64,000 bases of DNA from Gallibacter intestinalis (GTDB lineage: Bacteria > Bacillota > Clostridia > Peptostreptococcales > Anaerovoracaceae). The stretch covers positions 124,001 to 188,000 of the forward strand of contig NZ_JADCKA010000002.1 in assembly GCF_014982745.1 (NCBI RefSeq). Reading direction: 5' to 3'. The number at the start of each line of letters is the position of its first letter. Position 1 is the first letter of the stretch. The notes under the pieces are model-generated. The model was not told where the DNA came from. It made no database searches and saw only the letters and a program-made list of their open reading frames with translations. A program made the translations under genes and the position numbers. This document shows, piece by piece, positions 17,623-27,232 of this stretch.

Positions 17623-18177
17623 TTATTTAATTACTTCCTTCATTTCACCTGTAGTACTGTCCATTATATATCCGTAGACAGTCACATCATCAGGAATCAG
17701 AGGATGCTCTTTTATAACATTAACAGTAGAAATTACTGATTCTGTTTCATCATCAAAACCTCTGAGCCATCCGTCAATATCAATGCCGCAGTTCTTTATC
17801 ATATTGAGAGTATCCTCAGAAATTCCCCTCTTAATCATTTCCGCTTCGATTTCTGCAGGATTTAAACCTCTCATTCCGCAGTCCGTATGACCTATGACAA
17901 GAATATGAGTTACACCCAGTTCATAAACGGCAACCATAAGACTTCTCATTACAGAACCAAAAGGATGAGAAATAACTCCTCCGGCATTTTTAATCATCTT
18001 GGCATCGCCGTTTTTAAGATCTAAAGCAGCCGGTAAAAGAGCTGTCAATCTTGTATCCATACAGGAAATAATAGCTACTTTTTTATCCGGATACTTTGTA
18101 GTCATAAATTCTTTATATTTGCCCTCTTCAACAAATGTCTTGTTAAATTTGAGCATATGATCAATAAAGTCCTTCAT
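17623..18177 (-). CDS. Beta-class carbonic anhydrase
   Basis: The 184-residue enzyme interconverts CO2 and bicarbonate in the cytoplasm. Zinc ligands and catalytic residues of the beta class are present: C39-x-D41-x-R43 in ISCMDTR, and H97-x-x-C100 in GHTDCGM. I start at the ATG at 18175-18177 with AAAGGA upstream. A longer in-frame extension overlaps the promoter and is not coding. The gene is monocistronic and divergent from ppx. Confidence 0.92.
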   Translation of the reverse strand: MKDFIDHMLKFNKTFVEEGKYKEFMTTKYPDKKVAIISCMDTRLTALLPAALDLKNGDAKMIKNAGGVISHPFGSVMRSLMVAVYELGVTHILVIGHTDCGMRGLNPAEIEAEMIKRGISEDTLNMIKNCGIDIDGWLRGFDDETESVISTVNVIKEHPLIPDDVTVYGYIMDSTTGEMKEVIK

Positions 18178-18201
18178 TTTTTCAGTTCCTTTCACGGTAT
18201 T

Positions 18202-18251
18202 TTGCGCTATCCGCAATAGATTATTATATCTTATTATTCTAAATTCATCAA
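18202..18251 (-). promoter_or_regulatory. Carbonic anhydrase promoter and start-site inverted repeat
   Basis: On the minus strand TTGATG (18246-18251), 17 nt and TATAAT (18223-18228) form a strong promoter. At the predicted transcription start lies TTGCG-GATAG-CGCAA (18202-18216), a 5-bp inverted repeat that could be a small operator or a 5' hairpin. Confidence 0.6.
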
Positions 18252-18330
18252 GATGTTGAGAACTGTAACTAGCAAGTAAAATTAACACCAGTTTAACATT
18301 CATTTAATCTTACCAATGCATGTAAGGTAT

Positions 18331-18336
18331 TATAAT
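18331..18336 (+). promoter_or_regulatory. -10 element of the ppx-ppk promoter
   Basis: TATAAT at 18331-18336 gives a start near 18343, just before GGAGG and the ATG at 18355. The -35 is weak (TTACCA with short spacing). Confidence 0.5.
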
Positions 18337-18354
18337 ACTCTTTAGGAGGTAAAA

Positions 18355-19248
18355 ATGTATACGGGAATAGTTGACATAGGTTCAAACACCATAAGATTGA
18401 TAATTTACAATATAGATAAGTCTAAAAACATCGAAAAAGTTTTCTCATATAAGGAAACTGCTGGATTAGCAGGATATGTAGAAGAAGGTACTTTGAACAG
18501 TCATGGAATTGCAATTCTTAACAGGACCTTAACACAAATAAAGAAAATTACCGATGATTTATCAATTCCTAAGGTATGGTATTTTGCAACGGCTTCTTTA
18601 AGAAATATATCAAATACCGATAAAGTAATAAGCGATATCTACAAAAATCTTGGAATCAACATTGACCTTATTTCCAATGAAGATGAAGGTTATTTAAGTT
18701 ATTACGCCATGAAAATGCTTTTAAACGGCAAATTAAACAGTGAAAACGGAATTATTGCTGACATCGGAGGAGGCTCTAGTGAAATTGTTATATTTAAAAA
18801 TAACAAAATAGTAGAAAACACTTCCCTTCCTATCGGTTCTTTAAATCTTTACTCTAATTACGTTAAAGGCATCTTGCCCTTAAAAAAAGAAATAAAAGCT
18901 ATAAAAGCGGAAATAAATCGTCAGCTATCAGTCATAAAAAACAAAGATGCTTTTACAGATTTGATAGGTGTTGGCGGTACATTCCGACTAATTCCAGATC
19001 TAGTTGGAAACCAAAACAAAGAATTTTCTATAGAGCAGCTTGATAATCTCATCGACTGCAGTAAAACTGACAGAAACGACCTGGCAAATCTTATTTTAAA
19101 AGTGAAGCCAGAGCGAATACATACAGCCATCCCAGGCATGCTCATAGCAAGAGCAATTATGAAAAAATGGAAAATATCCGATGTACTAACAGACAGAATA
19201 AGCGTACGGGACGGATATCTTCTGCGAAAAATTAACGGAGGCAAATAA
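18355..19248 (+). CDS. ppx: Ppx/GppA phosphatase family (exopolyphosphatase)
   Basis: The 297-residue protein has the ASKHA phosphate loops VDIGSNTIRL at the N-terminus and IADIGGGSSEIVIF in the second half. It corresponds to the short two-domain form lacking the C-terminal HD region of E. coli Ppx. It should release phosphate from polyphosphate ends or hydrolyse pppGpp. Its stop overlaps the ppk ATG (ATAATGG), so breakdown and synthesis of polyphosphate are encoded together and translationally coupled. Confidence 0.88.
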   Translation: MYTGIVDIGSNTIRLIIYNIDKSKNIEKVFSYKETAGLAGYVEEGTLNSHGIAILNRTLTQIKKITDDLSIPKVWYFATASLRNISNTDKVISDIYKNLGINIDLISNEDEGYLSYYAMKMLLNGKLNSENGIIADIGGGSSEIVIFKNNKIVENTSLPIGSLNLYSNYVKGILPLKKEIKAIKAEINRQLSVIKNKDAFTDLIGVGGTFRLIPDLVGNQNKEFSIEQLDNLIDCSKTDRNDLANLILKVKPERIHTAIPGMLIARAIMKKWKISDVLTDRISVRDGYLLRKINGGK

Positions 19249-21383
19249 TGGACTACAGCTATACTCAGGACAGAGAACTTTCATGGCTTAAATTTAATGA
19301 AAGAGTTTTAAACGAAGTAAAAAACAAGGATATGCCTCTTTTAGAAAGGCTTAAATTTCTTGAAATATACACAAATAATCTTGATGAATTTTATATGGTA
19401 AGAGTCGGCACTATATTCGATATGAATATTTTTAAGCCGGATAAAAGAGATTCCAGGTCAAATATGACACCGGCAGAGCAGCTTGCTGCAATCAACCATG
19501 AAGTGCGTAAGCTGGAAAAGACTAAGGTTCTCTACTACAAGGATATAATGTCCGATCTTGAAGAAATCAAAATTCATCATATGAACATTGAAATCCTAGG
19601 AAACAAAGATAAAGAATATCTTAAGTCATATTTTGAGTTAAGGGTATTTCCTTTCCTCACTCCAATGGTAATAGGAAAGCAGCATCCTTTTCCTCATATT
19701 CCAAATAAGGAGCTTCATGTTCTCGTTTCCCTTTCAAGAAAGGATAAAGGCTTTTTCGGTATTATTCCGATACCATCAAACCTCGAAAGAGTAATTTATC
19801 TAAATAATAAAAAGACAAGATATATTCTCCTTGAAGATTTAATCAGCTATTATTGCTCAGATATATTCACCAATTATCATATGAAATCAAAGGCAGTTAT
19901 AGCAGTAACCAGAAGCGCAGATATAGATCCCGATGATGATATGTTTGAAAAACACGATGACTATATTGAACATATGAAAAAGGTTTTAAAAATGCGCGGT
20001 CGCCTGCACCCTTTACGAATAGAAGCCTACGGTGAGCTTCCTGATGACCTTGCGGATTTTATCACAAAGAAGCTAGACATGGATAAGAAAAATATTTTTT
20101 CAGATTCCGTTCCCCTGAACCTTAAATATTTTTACGAAATAATTGATAACATACCTGAAGAAATCAGAGAAAAGCATACTTACGGTAAATATGTGCCAGC
20201 AAAAGCCAATATGTTTTATCCCGGAACTTCTGTAGTCAAGCAGATACAACAGCAGGACAAAATGCTGTTCTTCCCCTATGAAAGCATAGATCCTTTTTTA
20301 CAGCTTCTTAAAGAATGCTCCGAGGATAAGGAAACAGTTTCAATTAAAATAACCATATATAGGCTTGCTAAAAATGCCAAGATTGTAGATTATCTGTGTA
20401 AAGCAGCTGAAAATGGCAAAGAAGTTTTAGTACTTATGGAACTTCGTGCCCGTTTTGATGAGGCTAATAACATCAACTATTCTAAGAAACTTGAAGATGC
20501 GGGAGCAACAGTAATCTATGGAATGGAAAATTACAAGGTTCATTCCAAAATCTGTCTTATAACTCGAAGAAGTCATAAAGGCGTATCGTATATTACACAG
20601 ATAGGAACAGGAAATTACAATGAAACCACTTCCAAAATATATACAGATTTCAGTCTTATGACTGCTTCTAGGGAAATTGGAGAAGATGCGGTTATGTTTT
20701 TCCAGAATATAACTATGTTTAATCTTAACGGAGTATACAAACATTTACTTGTATCCCCTACTTCTCTGAAAAGTACTATTCTTGATAAAATCAGAGATGA
20801 AATTAGAAAAGCAGAACACGGGCAAACTTGCGGAATATTTATGAAAATGAATTCCCTTACAGACAGGGATGTTATAAATGCTCTTAAAGACGCTTCCGTT
20901 GCTGGTGTTCCTGTATTTTTGCTTATAAGGGGTATTTGCTGCATAAGACCCGGTGTTGAAGGTAAAACGGAAAATATACATATCGAAAGTATAGTAGGCC
21001 GTTTCCTTGAGCATACGAGAATATATCTCTTCGGTGATATTTCTGATGTTTCCCAGCAATGGGATATTGATTTATATATTTCCTCTGCTGACATGATGAC
21101 AAGAAACACAGAAAGGCGAATTGAAGTCGCTGTTCCAGTATACGACAACGATATAAAGAACAGAATACTGAAAATCATTGAAGTATTAAAAAAAGACAAT
21201 GTAAACGCACAGGTTCTACTAAGTAACGATGAGTATACAGAAAAGAACCATGAAATGCAACGATTTGACTCACAGGAATTTTTACTCAGCTACTATAAGA
21301 GTCACGAACCGTCCCCTGTTTTAAGACAAAACAACGTTCTATTGGATAAACTCAAATCCATATTAAATAAGCGACATCCTTAA
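19248..21383 (+). CDS. ppk1: Polyphosphate kinase 1
   Basis: This 711-residue enzyme reversibly transfers the gamma-phosphate of ATP to polyphosphate. It has the standard PPK1 four-domain length. The N-terminal domain starts with DRELSWLKFNERVLNE, and the two PLD-like catalytic domains carry the autophosphorylated histidine in VHSKICL (near residue 432) and the second in EHTRIYL (near 588). It overlaps the end of ppx by a few bases. A hairpin terminator contains its stop codon. Confidence 0.95.
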   Translation: MDYSYTQDRELSWLKFNERVLNEVKNKDMPLLERLKFLEIYTNNLDEFYMVRVGTIFDMNIFKPDKRDSRSNMTPAEQLAAINHEVRKLEKTKVLYYKDIMSDLEEIKIHHMNIEILGNKDKEYLKSYFELRVFPFLTPMVIGKQHPFPHIPNKELHVLVSLSRKDKGFFGIIPIPSNLERVIYLNNKKTRYILLEDLISYYCSDIFTNYHMKSKAVIAVTRSADIDPDDDMFEKHDDYIEHMKKVLKMRGRLHPLRIEAYGELPDDLADFITKKLDMDKKNIFSDSVPLNLKYFYEIIDNIPEEIREKHTYGKYVPAKANMFYPGTSVVKQIQQQDKMLFFPYESIDPFLQLLKECSEDKETVSIKITIYRLAKNAKIVDYLCKAAENGKEVLVLMELRARFDEANNINYSKKLEDAGATVIYGMENYKVHSKICLITRRSHKGVSYITQIGTGNYNETTSKIYTDFSLMTASREIGEDAVMFFQNITMFNLNGVYKHLLVSPTSLKSTILDKIRDEIRKAEHGQTCGIFMKMNSLTDRDVINALKDASVAGVPVFLLIRGICCIRPGVEGKTENIHIESIVGRFLEHTRIYLFGDISDVSQQWDIDLYISSADMMTRNTERRIEVAVPVYDNDIKNRILKIIEVLKKDNVNAQVLLSNDEYTEKNHEMQRFDSQEFLLSYYKSHEPSPVLRQNNVLLDKLKSILNKRHP

Positions 21384-21400
21384 GATGTCGCTTAAATTGT
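21369..21400 (+). terminator. Terminator after ppk1
   Basis: AAGCGACATC (21369-21378) pairs perfectly with GATGTCGCTT (21384-21393) around a CTTAA loop containing the ppk1 stop. The T-run is weak, which fits its place between convergent genes. Confidence 0.65.
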
Positions 21401-21409
21401 ATCATTTAG

Positions 21410-22333
21410 TTATTTATCATCTATTACAAGCTTAACCGCATCAGGTCTTGAATAGTGACCGCAGGCATCAAATTCCATTCTGCTGGCATATACCATGCTC
21501 ATATCCAAATCAGCATAGATAATTTCTTCTTTATCCCATACAGGTTCCGTTACATAATGTCCATATGGATCCACTATACAGCTTCCTCCACGGCATACTA
21601 TATCATTTAATCTATCTATTTCTTCCGGACAATGGAGATCATCAGGATAATCTTCCTTTTTGAAATACATATCACTGTTTATGAAGTAGCAGTGGCCTTC
21701 TATAGCTATATGACGAATCGTAGCTTGCCACTCTTCATTATCATTGGTATTAGGAGAAATATATATTCCAACACCCTTTTCATAAAGTGCAACTCTTGCA
21801 AGTGGCATATAACTTTCCCAACATATGAGGCTTCCCATTCTGCCCCATGGAGTATCAACCACAGGGAAATAATATTTATCCGCATCGCCCCATACTACTC
21901 TTTCCGAGCCTGTAGGCTTAAGTTTTCTGTGAACATATATTAGCTCTCCTTCAGGAGAAAAAATTATATTTGTGTTATATAAAGTAGCCGATTCTTCAAC
22001 TCTTTCAGAAACTCCAACACTGACATAGGCTCCAGCCTCCTTTGCAGCTTTACCTATAGCATCAGTTTCTGGTCCAGGTACCAGAATAGAATTTTCATAA
22101 TAAACCTTCCAGTCCTTTCTTCCATCTTCATTGCGGCTGCCTACAGTAAAACCAAAGGTCATTCCATAGGGGTATCCGGGGATAAAAAGCTCAGGAAATA
22201 CGATTAAATCAGGATTGTTTTCTGATGCCTCTTTAATAAGGCTTATAGTTTTCTCACATCCTGCAGCTTTGTCGAACATAACAGGCGTTGCCTGAACAAG
22301 CGCCACTTTGCATCTGTTTTCAATATCTTTCAT
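21410..22333 (-). CDS. Nitrilase-type carbon-nitrogen hydrolase
   Basis: The 307-residue protein carries the nitrilase triad: Glu in VFPELFIPGYPYG (near 46), Lys in VHRKLKPT (near 137) and Cys in LICWESYMPLARVALY (near 170). The CWExYMPLAR motif is that of true nitrilases, which convert a nitrile to an acid plus ammonia, rather than of amidases. The exact substrate is unknown. AAAGGAG precedes the ATG. It begins only 42 nt downstream of the RNase P RNA 3' end, with no separate promoter visible, so it may be read from the same transcript. Confidence 0.88.
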   Translation of the reverse strand: MKDIENRCKVALVQATPVMFDKAAGCEKTISLIKEASENNPDLIVFPELFIPGYPYGMTFGFTVGSRNEDGRKDWKVYYENSILVPGPETDAIGKAAKEAGAYVSVGVSERVEESATLYNTNIIFSPEGELIYVHRKLKPTGSERVVWGDADKYYFPVVDTPWGRMGSLICWESYMPLARVALYEKGVGIYISPNTNDNEEWQATIRHIAIEGHCYFINSDMYFKKEDYPDDLHCPEEIDRLNDIVCRGGSCIVDPYGHYVTEPVWDKEEIIYADLDMSMVYASRMEFDACGHYSRPDAVKLVIDDK

Positions 22334-22375
22334 GGCGTTCTCCTTTCACAGGGTAACTTAAAAATATAAACTAAA

Positions 22376-22721
22376 GACGGGCAGGTCTATAAGCCGGGTT
22401 CTGTATTAGACGATCATCTATCTAGACATACCGTCGCCGGCATGTTCATGCGACCTACCTACCGGGCAGCGACGGGCCGCCGCTTTTTTTGCCCTTTCTT
22501 GGTCTTGCTCCGGATGGGGTTTACACGGCCAGCATGTCTCCATGCTGCCGGTGAGCTCTTACCTCACCATTTCAACCTTACCACGACATTACTCGTTTCG
22601 GCGGAATGTTTCTGTTGCACTTTCCCTATAGTTACCTACGCCAGACGTTATCTGGCATCCTCGCCCTGCGGAGCCCGGACTTTCCTCATGGTTACCCACG
22701 CGACCGTCTGGCCTACCCGTC
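22376..22721 (-). ncRNA. rnpB: RNase P RNA (type A)
   Basis: The minus strand opens with GACGGGTAGGCCAGACGGTC and ends with GACCTGCCCGTC, which pair as helix P1. Universal core elements are present, including GAGGAAAGTCCGGGCTCC near the 5' end, ACAGAAAC.. and GGTAAG in the middle, and AGAACCCGGCTTATAGACC near the 3' end. This is the catalytic RNA that matures tRNA 5' ends. The presence of the bacterial core and about 346-nt length indicate an intact ancestral (type A) molecule. It lies 10 nt after nif3 and may be transcribed with the rpoD string. Confidence 0.96.
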
Positions 22722-22731
22722 AAGCTTTAAC

Positions 22732-23514
22732 TTAAACTGAAAATGGATTTGTATCAGACTCAGCCGATACCAATTCTACAGTATCTTCACCGTAGTCTTC
22801 AAGAAGTTCTTTAAATTGATTTAGGAAATTTTCCGAAAAGATTTTTTCCGTGCCGTAGTGTCCTGCATCAATTAAAGCCTTTCCCATGGCCTTGGCATCC
22901 TGAGCCACATTAAGTTTAACATCACCTGTAATTATCAGCTGACATTCCTTTGCGGTATCAGTATAAAGGATATCTCCACCTGCACCGGTACAAAGAGCTA
23001 CACGGCTAATTTCCATAGGATCCTTACCCACCGCTCTGATATAATGAGGCGGCAGTTTAAGGCTTTTTTCCACATGCTCAAGAGCCTGCGAAAAGCTCAT
23101 AACCGAAGGTAAATATCCACTTACTCCGCAGTAATCTTCTACCTCTTCAATATCATCAAGCTCTAAAAGACTTGCAAGATAATAATTATTGCCCAGTGGA
23201 GCATTGTCAAAGGTTATATGAGCGGAATATACTGAAATGCCGGATTTTATAAGCTTAATCAAATATCTTCCCGTCACTTCCCTTATATCCACTCTGTCAG
23301 GTCTATTAAAGAGAAGCGGATGATGTGTAACAATCATATCTACCGATTTTTCAATGGCTTCGTCAATTATATCGTCATTGATTTCAAGGCAAAACAATAT
23401 TTTGTCAATATCATCATTTCCCACATTTACCTGTACACCGCTGTTATCCCAGTTTTCTCCGCATTCAGGCGGAGCAATCTTTTCAATTATTTCAATGACT
23501 TTATCAAACTTCAT
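22732..23514 (-). CDS. Nif3-like dinuclear metal centre protein (YqfO family)
   Basis: This 260-residue protein is the short Nif3 form, without the insert domain of Bacillus YqfO. Metal-binding residues are visible in VTHHPLLF near residue 64, D in SAHITFDNAP, and GHYGTEKIF near the C-terminus with a glutamate. Some members have been labelled GTP cyclohydrolase I type 2 without firm proof. It follows trmK closely, an arrangement conserved in Firmicutes (yqfN-yqfO behind sigA). Confidence 0.9.
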   Translation of the reverse strand: MKFDKVIEIIEKIAPPECGENWDNSGVQVNVGNDDIDKILFCLEINDDIIDEAIEKSVDMIVTHHPLLFNRPDRVDIREVTGRYLIKLIKSGISVYSAHITFDNAPLGNNYYLASLLELDDIEEVEDYCGVSGYLPSVMSFSQALEHVEKSLKLPPHYIRAVGKDPMEISRVALCTGAGGDILYTDTAKECQLIITGDVKLNVAQDAKAMGKALIDAGHYGTEKIFSENFLNQFKELLEDYGEDTVELVSAESDTNPFSV

Positions 23515-23526
23515 AGGCGCCTCCCT

Positions 23527-24228
23527 TTACAGTTTGAGCATCCTTTCCAAGTATCTTATGTTGTTTTTTACCGCCTTGATATCTGACGGTTTTATTGTTT
23601 TACTGTTACCCATGGAAGTCAGTATCCTGTTTTCTCTGTCCAATTTCAGCTGAACAAATTCCTTTGCAAGCGGCTTTTGTAGTTTTGCAACCCAAGGTGG
23701 AAGTTCCCACTGTATAGCATCAGGGCCTTCAGGCATCATCATTTCCTCCGGCGCTTCTCCCGGAACAGCAGTGATAATTTCGCAAATAAATCTGCCTTCC
23801 CTAACCAGCTGCTCATTTACAATGTTAAAGCCCTTTCTTACAAGCCAAAATCTAAGGCGTCCCTGGGCTGTCCTCGGCTGAAGGATAAGCTTTTTAAACA
23901 TCTTTGTCTTTCCCATGTCCTTACCGAGTATCTCAGTTATTAAAACGCCGCCCATACCGGCAATAACAATATCATCCACTTCGCCACGCTTAATAACCTT
24001 TAGTCCGTATCCCAATCTAAAATCAAATTTTTCACCGGGACACATTTCCTTGCAATTATTTCTCGCTTTATTTAATGAACCTTTGCTAACATCTGTCATT
24101 ATGACCTTAGGGCTGATACCTTCCTTATACAGGTATACAGGTAGATAACCGTGGTCGGTACCGATATCTGCCACCGTCTCTCCCTGTTCTATTTCATTTG
24201 CCATAGCCATCAGTCTGTCTGTCAACAT
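23527..24228 (-). CDS. trmK: tRNA (adenine-22-N1)-methyltransferase
   Basis: The 233-residue protein begins LTDRLMAMANEIEQGETVADIGTDHGYLPVYL, with the SAM-binding motif VADIGTDHGYLP, and continues with the VIAGMGG motif. This matches TrmK (YqfN), which methylates A22 of some tRNAs. I use the ATG at 24226-24228 with GAGG upstream; a longer frame runs into the rpoD gene. It sits in the conserved rpoD-trmK-nif3 order. Confidence 0.92.
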   Translation of the reverse strand: MLTDRLMAMANEIEQGETVADIGTDHGYLPVYLYKEGISPKVIMTDVSKGSLNKARNNCKEMCPGEKFDFRLGYGLKVIKRGEVDDIVIAGMGGVLITEILGKDMGKTKMFKKLILQPRTAQGRLRFWLVRKGFNIVNEQLVREGRFICEIITAVPGEAPEEMMMPEGPDAIQWELPPWVAKLQKPLAKEFVQLKLDRENRILTSMGNSKTIKPSDIKAVKNNIRYLERMLKL

Positions 24229-24238
24229 AAATATACCT

Positions 24239-25390
24239 CTATTCCAAATAATCTTTAAGTTTCTTACTTCTGCTTGGATGTCTAAGCTTTCTGAGAGCCT
24301 TTGCTTCAATCTGACGGATTCTTTCCCTTGTTACATCAAACTGTCTTCCTACTTCCTCAAGGGTTCTTGCTCTGCCATCCTCAAGGCCAAATCTGAGTTT
24401 AAGCACCTTCTGTTCCCTGTCTGTAAGGGTATCAAGCACTTCAATAAGCTGCTCCTTAAGCATAGAAAATGCAGCCGCTTCCGCCGGAGCCGGAACATCA
24501 TCATCTGGTATAAAGTCTCCCAGATGGCTGTCTTCCTCTTCGCCAATTGGAGTTTCAAGAGAAACCGGCTCCTGAGCAATTTTAAGTATCTCTCTTACCT
24601 TTTCCACGGAGATTTCCATTTCAGCAGCAATTTCCTCAGGTGTAGCCTCACGACCGTATTCCTGAAGCAGCTGTCTTTGAATCCTCATAAGCTTATTTAT
24701 GGTTTCAACCATATGAACAGGTATACGAATGGTTCTTGCTTGGTCAGCGATGGATCTTGTAATAGCCTGTCTTATCCACCATGTTGCATAAGTTGAAAAT
24801 TTATATCCCTTTCTCCAATCAAACTTATCTACTGCCTTTATAAGTCCGAGATTTCCTTCCTGAATAAGATCTAGGAAAAGCATTCCTCTGCCAACATATC
24901 TTTTTGCAATGCTGACAACAAGTCTGAGATTTGCCTCGCAAAGTTTCTGCTTTGCCAGTTCATCCCCTGCTTCCATACGCTTTGCCAGTTCAATTTCTTC
25001 TTCTGCAGTCAAAAGAGGTACCTTACCTATTTCCTTAAGATACATTCTTACAGGATCGTCCACTGCCACAGACTTTGGAAGAGTATCTTCTAAATCTTCC
25101 TTGTCTGTATCAATATCCTTGTGCTCGGAGGATTTTTCAGCTTCTAGCTCATCTTCCAATTCATCGATCTCAAAATCCTCTGGATTTTCCTCTGAAAGCA
25201 GTTCTATACCGTTACTTGTAAGGTTTTCATATATTTCCTCAATTTCATTTACTTCCAAATCGATTTTTTCAAGTACCTGTCCCACTTCAGCGTAGGAAAG
25301 CTTCTTTCCGTTATGCTCGGCTTTATCTTTAAGTTCTTTTACAAGCTCATCCAGATTTTCATGAGTTACCTTGTTTTCTTCGTTAGCCAT
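24239..25390 (-). CDS. rpoD: RNA polymerase primary sigma factor (sigma-A/RpoD)
   Basis: The 383-residue protein has region 1.2/2 motifs [16 protein letters not shown] and [19 protein letters not shown] with [10 protein letters not shown], which melt the -10. Region 4 ends in [26 protein letters not shown] for the -35. An acidic N-terminal region (about residues 60-100) is typical of Firmicutes SigA. It is the housekeeping sigma factor and explains the TTGACA/TATAAT promoters found across this window. Its ATG overlaps the dnaG stop, with AGGAGGAGA upstream. Confidence 0.97.
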   Translation of the reverse strand: MANEENKVTHENLDELVKELKDKAEHNGKKLSYAEVGQVLEKIDLEVNEIEEIYENLTSNGIELLSEENPEDFEIDELEDELEAEKSSEHKDIDTDKEDLEDTLPKSVAVDDPVRMYLKEIGKVPLLTAEEEIELAKRMEAGDELAKQKLCEANLRLVVSIAKRYVGRGMLFLDLIQEGNLGLIKAVDKFDWRKGYKFSTYATWWIRQAITRSIADQARTIRIPVHMVETINKLMRIQRQLLQEYGREATPEEIAAEMEISVEKVREILKIAQEPVSLETPIGEEEDSHLGDFIPDDDVPAPAEAAAFSMLKEQLIEVLDTLTDREQKVLKLRFGLEDGRARTLEEVGRQFDVTRERIRQIEAKALRKLRHPSRSKKLKDYLE

Positions 25391-27141
25391 CAGTTCTCTC
25401 CTCCTAAACTACTTCTTTCTTTCAACAGTTTCATCAATTCTTTAGTCAGTCTTTCAGCCTCTTGGGCATTGCCCTGCTCTTCGGCTATTTCCAGCTGCAC
25501 AGTTATCTCCTTTTCTCTTCTTTTTAATTTTTCCTTTCTATGAGTTCTGATGCAGTCTTCAAAAATAGCTTCCGTTTTACCGCCAAGAGAAATCCCTTCA
25601 TCGATTTCCCTTAAAGTTTCTACTTCCTTTGGCTCAAGATTTTCCATCAATATGTCAATATCTATTTCTTCATTTTCATCGTAGATTTCATTTATCGCTT
25701 TAAATATTTCGGCGCCTGTTTCACTGACAAATATATCCTCATAAGATAAAAGTCGTTTAAAATAACTGCTGTCAGTTAATAGCACCTTTATTACCATTTG
25801 CTCAATTTTAGTAATATCCGTTTCTGCCTTATCATCGGATTCTTTTATAGGTTTTCTTTGAACTTCCTCAGCTTTTGCATCCTGTCCCATTTCCAAGCGT
25901 AAGGCACTTTCGGAAATTCCGTAATTTTGGGCAACCTTCTTAACATAGATATCAGCTTCCACAGGACTTAAGGTATTTAAAAATACAGCTATTTCCCGAA
26001 GGAAGTCTACACGCCCGCGGGTGGTAGAAATATCATGTTTCTTTTTGATGTGTTCAATTCGATAGTCGCCGTAATCCACTGCTTCGTCAACTAACTTATA
26101 ATATGCAAGCTTTCCTTTAGCCTTGATAAAATCGTCCGGATCCTTACCATCGGATATATGCAATATCCTGACTTTACAGCCTTCCTTATACAATATCTCA
26201 CTGCCTCTTATGGAAGCTGTTACACCGGCATTATCAGCATCATATGAAAGCACTATGTTCTTAGTATATCTTTTGAGAAGCTTAGCCTGATTTTCAGTTA
26301 AAGCAGTTCCTAGGGACGCAGATACATTCAAAACTCCTCCCTGATAAAGGGAAATCACGTCCATATATCCTTCAACCAATATGGCACAGTCTTCTTTGTT
26401 TACATAATTTTTTGTTATGTTTAACCCATACAAATTATTCTTTTTTGAAAAAACAGGGGTTTCCTGTGAGTTAAGATATTTTGGCATATCATCGCCGATT
26501 GCTCTGCCACCAAAACCTATGACCTTTCCAGCGGTGTTTTGTATCGGAAAAATCACCCGATTTCTAAACTTATCGTAATATTTCCCTTTGGATGTTGAAA
26601 TTAAACCGAGTTTAAGCATAATCTTTTCATCATAGCCTTTGGACTTTAAATGATTGTAAAGACTGTTCCATTCACCGTCAGCATAACCGATGCCAAATTC
26701 ATGAAGGGTCTCTTTTGTTAATCCTCTTTTTGCCACATACCTTAATCCCGGATTATCACCGAATCTTAAAGCTTTATAAAAAAACCTTGCAGCCTCACGA
26801 TTAACTTCATAATAAATATCCTTTTTTTCACTTCGTCCAAAGCCATCATCCAAAGATACACCGCACTGGGCAGCCAGCTTTTCTATTGCCTCAAGAAAGG
26901 ACAGATTATAATACTTTTCTACAAATGTTATAACATCGCCCCATTCGTGGCAGCCATAGCATGTGTAAACCTGTTTAGATTCAGATACCACAAAAGAAGG
27001 TGTCTTTTCGTTGTGGAATGGACAAAGACCAACATAATTGGCTCCTGTCTTTCTTAAAGAAACTACGCTTCCAATCACATCAACGATATTGCACCTGCTT
27101 TTTATTTCATCTATGACGCTGTTTCTACCTGAATATGCCAC
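25390..27141 (-). CDS. dnaG: DNA primase
   Basis: This 583-residue enzyme makes RNA primers for replication. The N-terminal zinc-binding domain has [11 protein letters not shown] and CYGCHEWGD. The catalytic core has the Toprim motifs [10 protein letters not shown] and [10 protein letters not shown]-terminal helicase-binding region follows. The start is a GTG (27139-27141) preceded by AGGTGA. It is directly followed by rpoD, the classic macromolecular-synthesis arrangement. Confidence 0.97.
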   Translation of the reverse strand: MAYSGRNSVIDEIKSRCNIVDVIGSVVSLRKTGANYVGLCPFHNEKTPSFVVSESKQVYTCYGCHEWGDVITFVEKYYNLSFLEAIEKLAAQCGVSLDDGFGRSEKKDIYYEVNREAARFFYKALRFGDNPGLRYVAKRGLTKETLHEFGIGYADGEWNSLYNHLKSKGYDEKIMLKLGLISTSKGKYYDKFRNRVIFPIQNTAGKVIGFGGRAIGDDMPKYLNSQETPVFSKKNNLYGLNITKNYVNKEDCAILVEGYMDVISLYQGGVLNVSASLGTALTENQAKLLKRYTKNIVLSYDADNAGVTASIRGSEILYKEGCKVRILHISDGKDPDDFIKAKGKLAYYKLVDEAVDYGDYRIEHIKKKHDISTTRGRVDFLREIAVFLNTLSPVEADIYVKKVAQNYGISESALRLEMGQDAKAEEVQRKPIKESDDKAETDITKIEQMVIKVLLTDSSYFKRLLSYEDIFVSETGAEIFKAINEIYDENEEIDIDILMENLEPKEVETLREIDEGISLGGKTEAIFEDCIRTHRKEKLKRREKEITVQLEIAEEQGNAQEAERLTKELMKLLKERSSLGGEN

Positions 27142-27232
27142 GGTTTCACCTGCCAGTCATCATGCTTTCTGTGATTTTTATGTCTATATACTATATATAC
27201 ACACTTTTCCTGTTTTTTACTTTTAAAAATTT

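Noticed and set aside
18178-18303. A 42-residue N-terminal extension of the carbonic anhydrase
   Set aside because: It overlaps a near-consensus promoter and its sequence has no similarity to the family. The ATG at 18177 has a good ribosome binding site.
22442-22735. An open frame of about 97 codons on the plus strand
   Set aside because: It lies opposite RNase P RNA and owes its openness to the GC-rich structured RNA.
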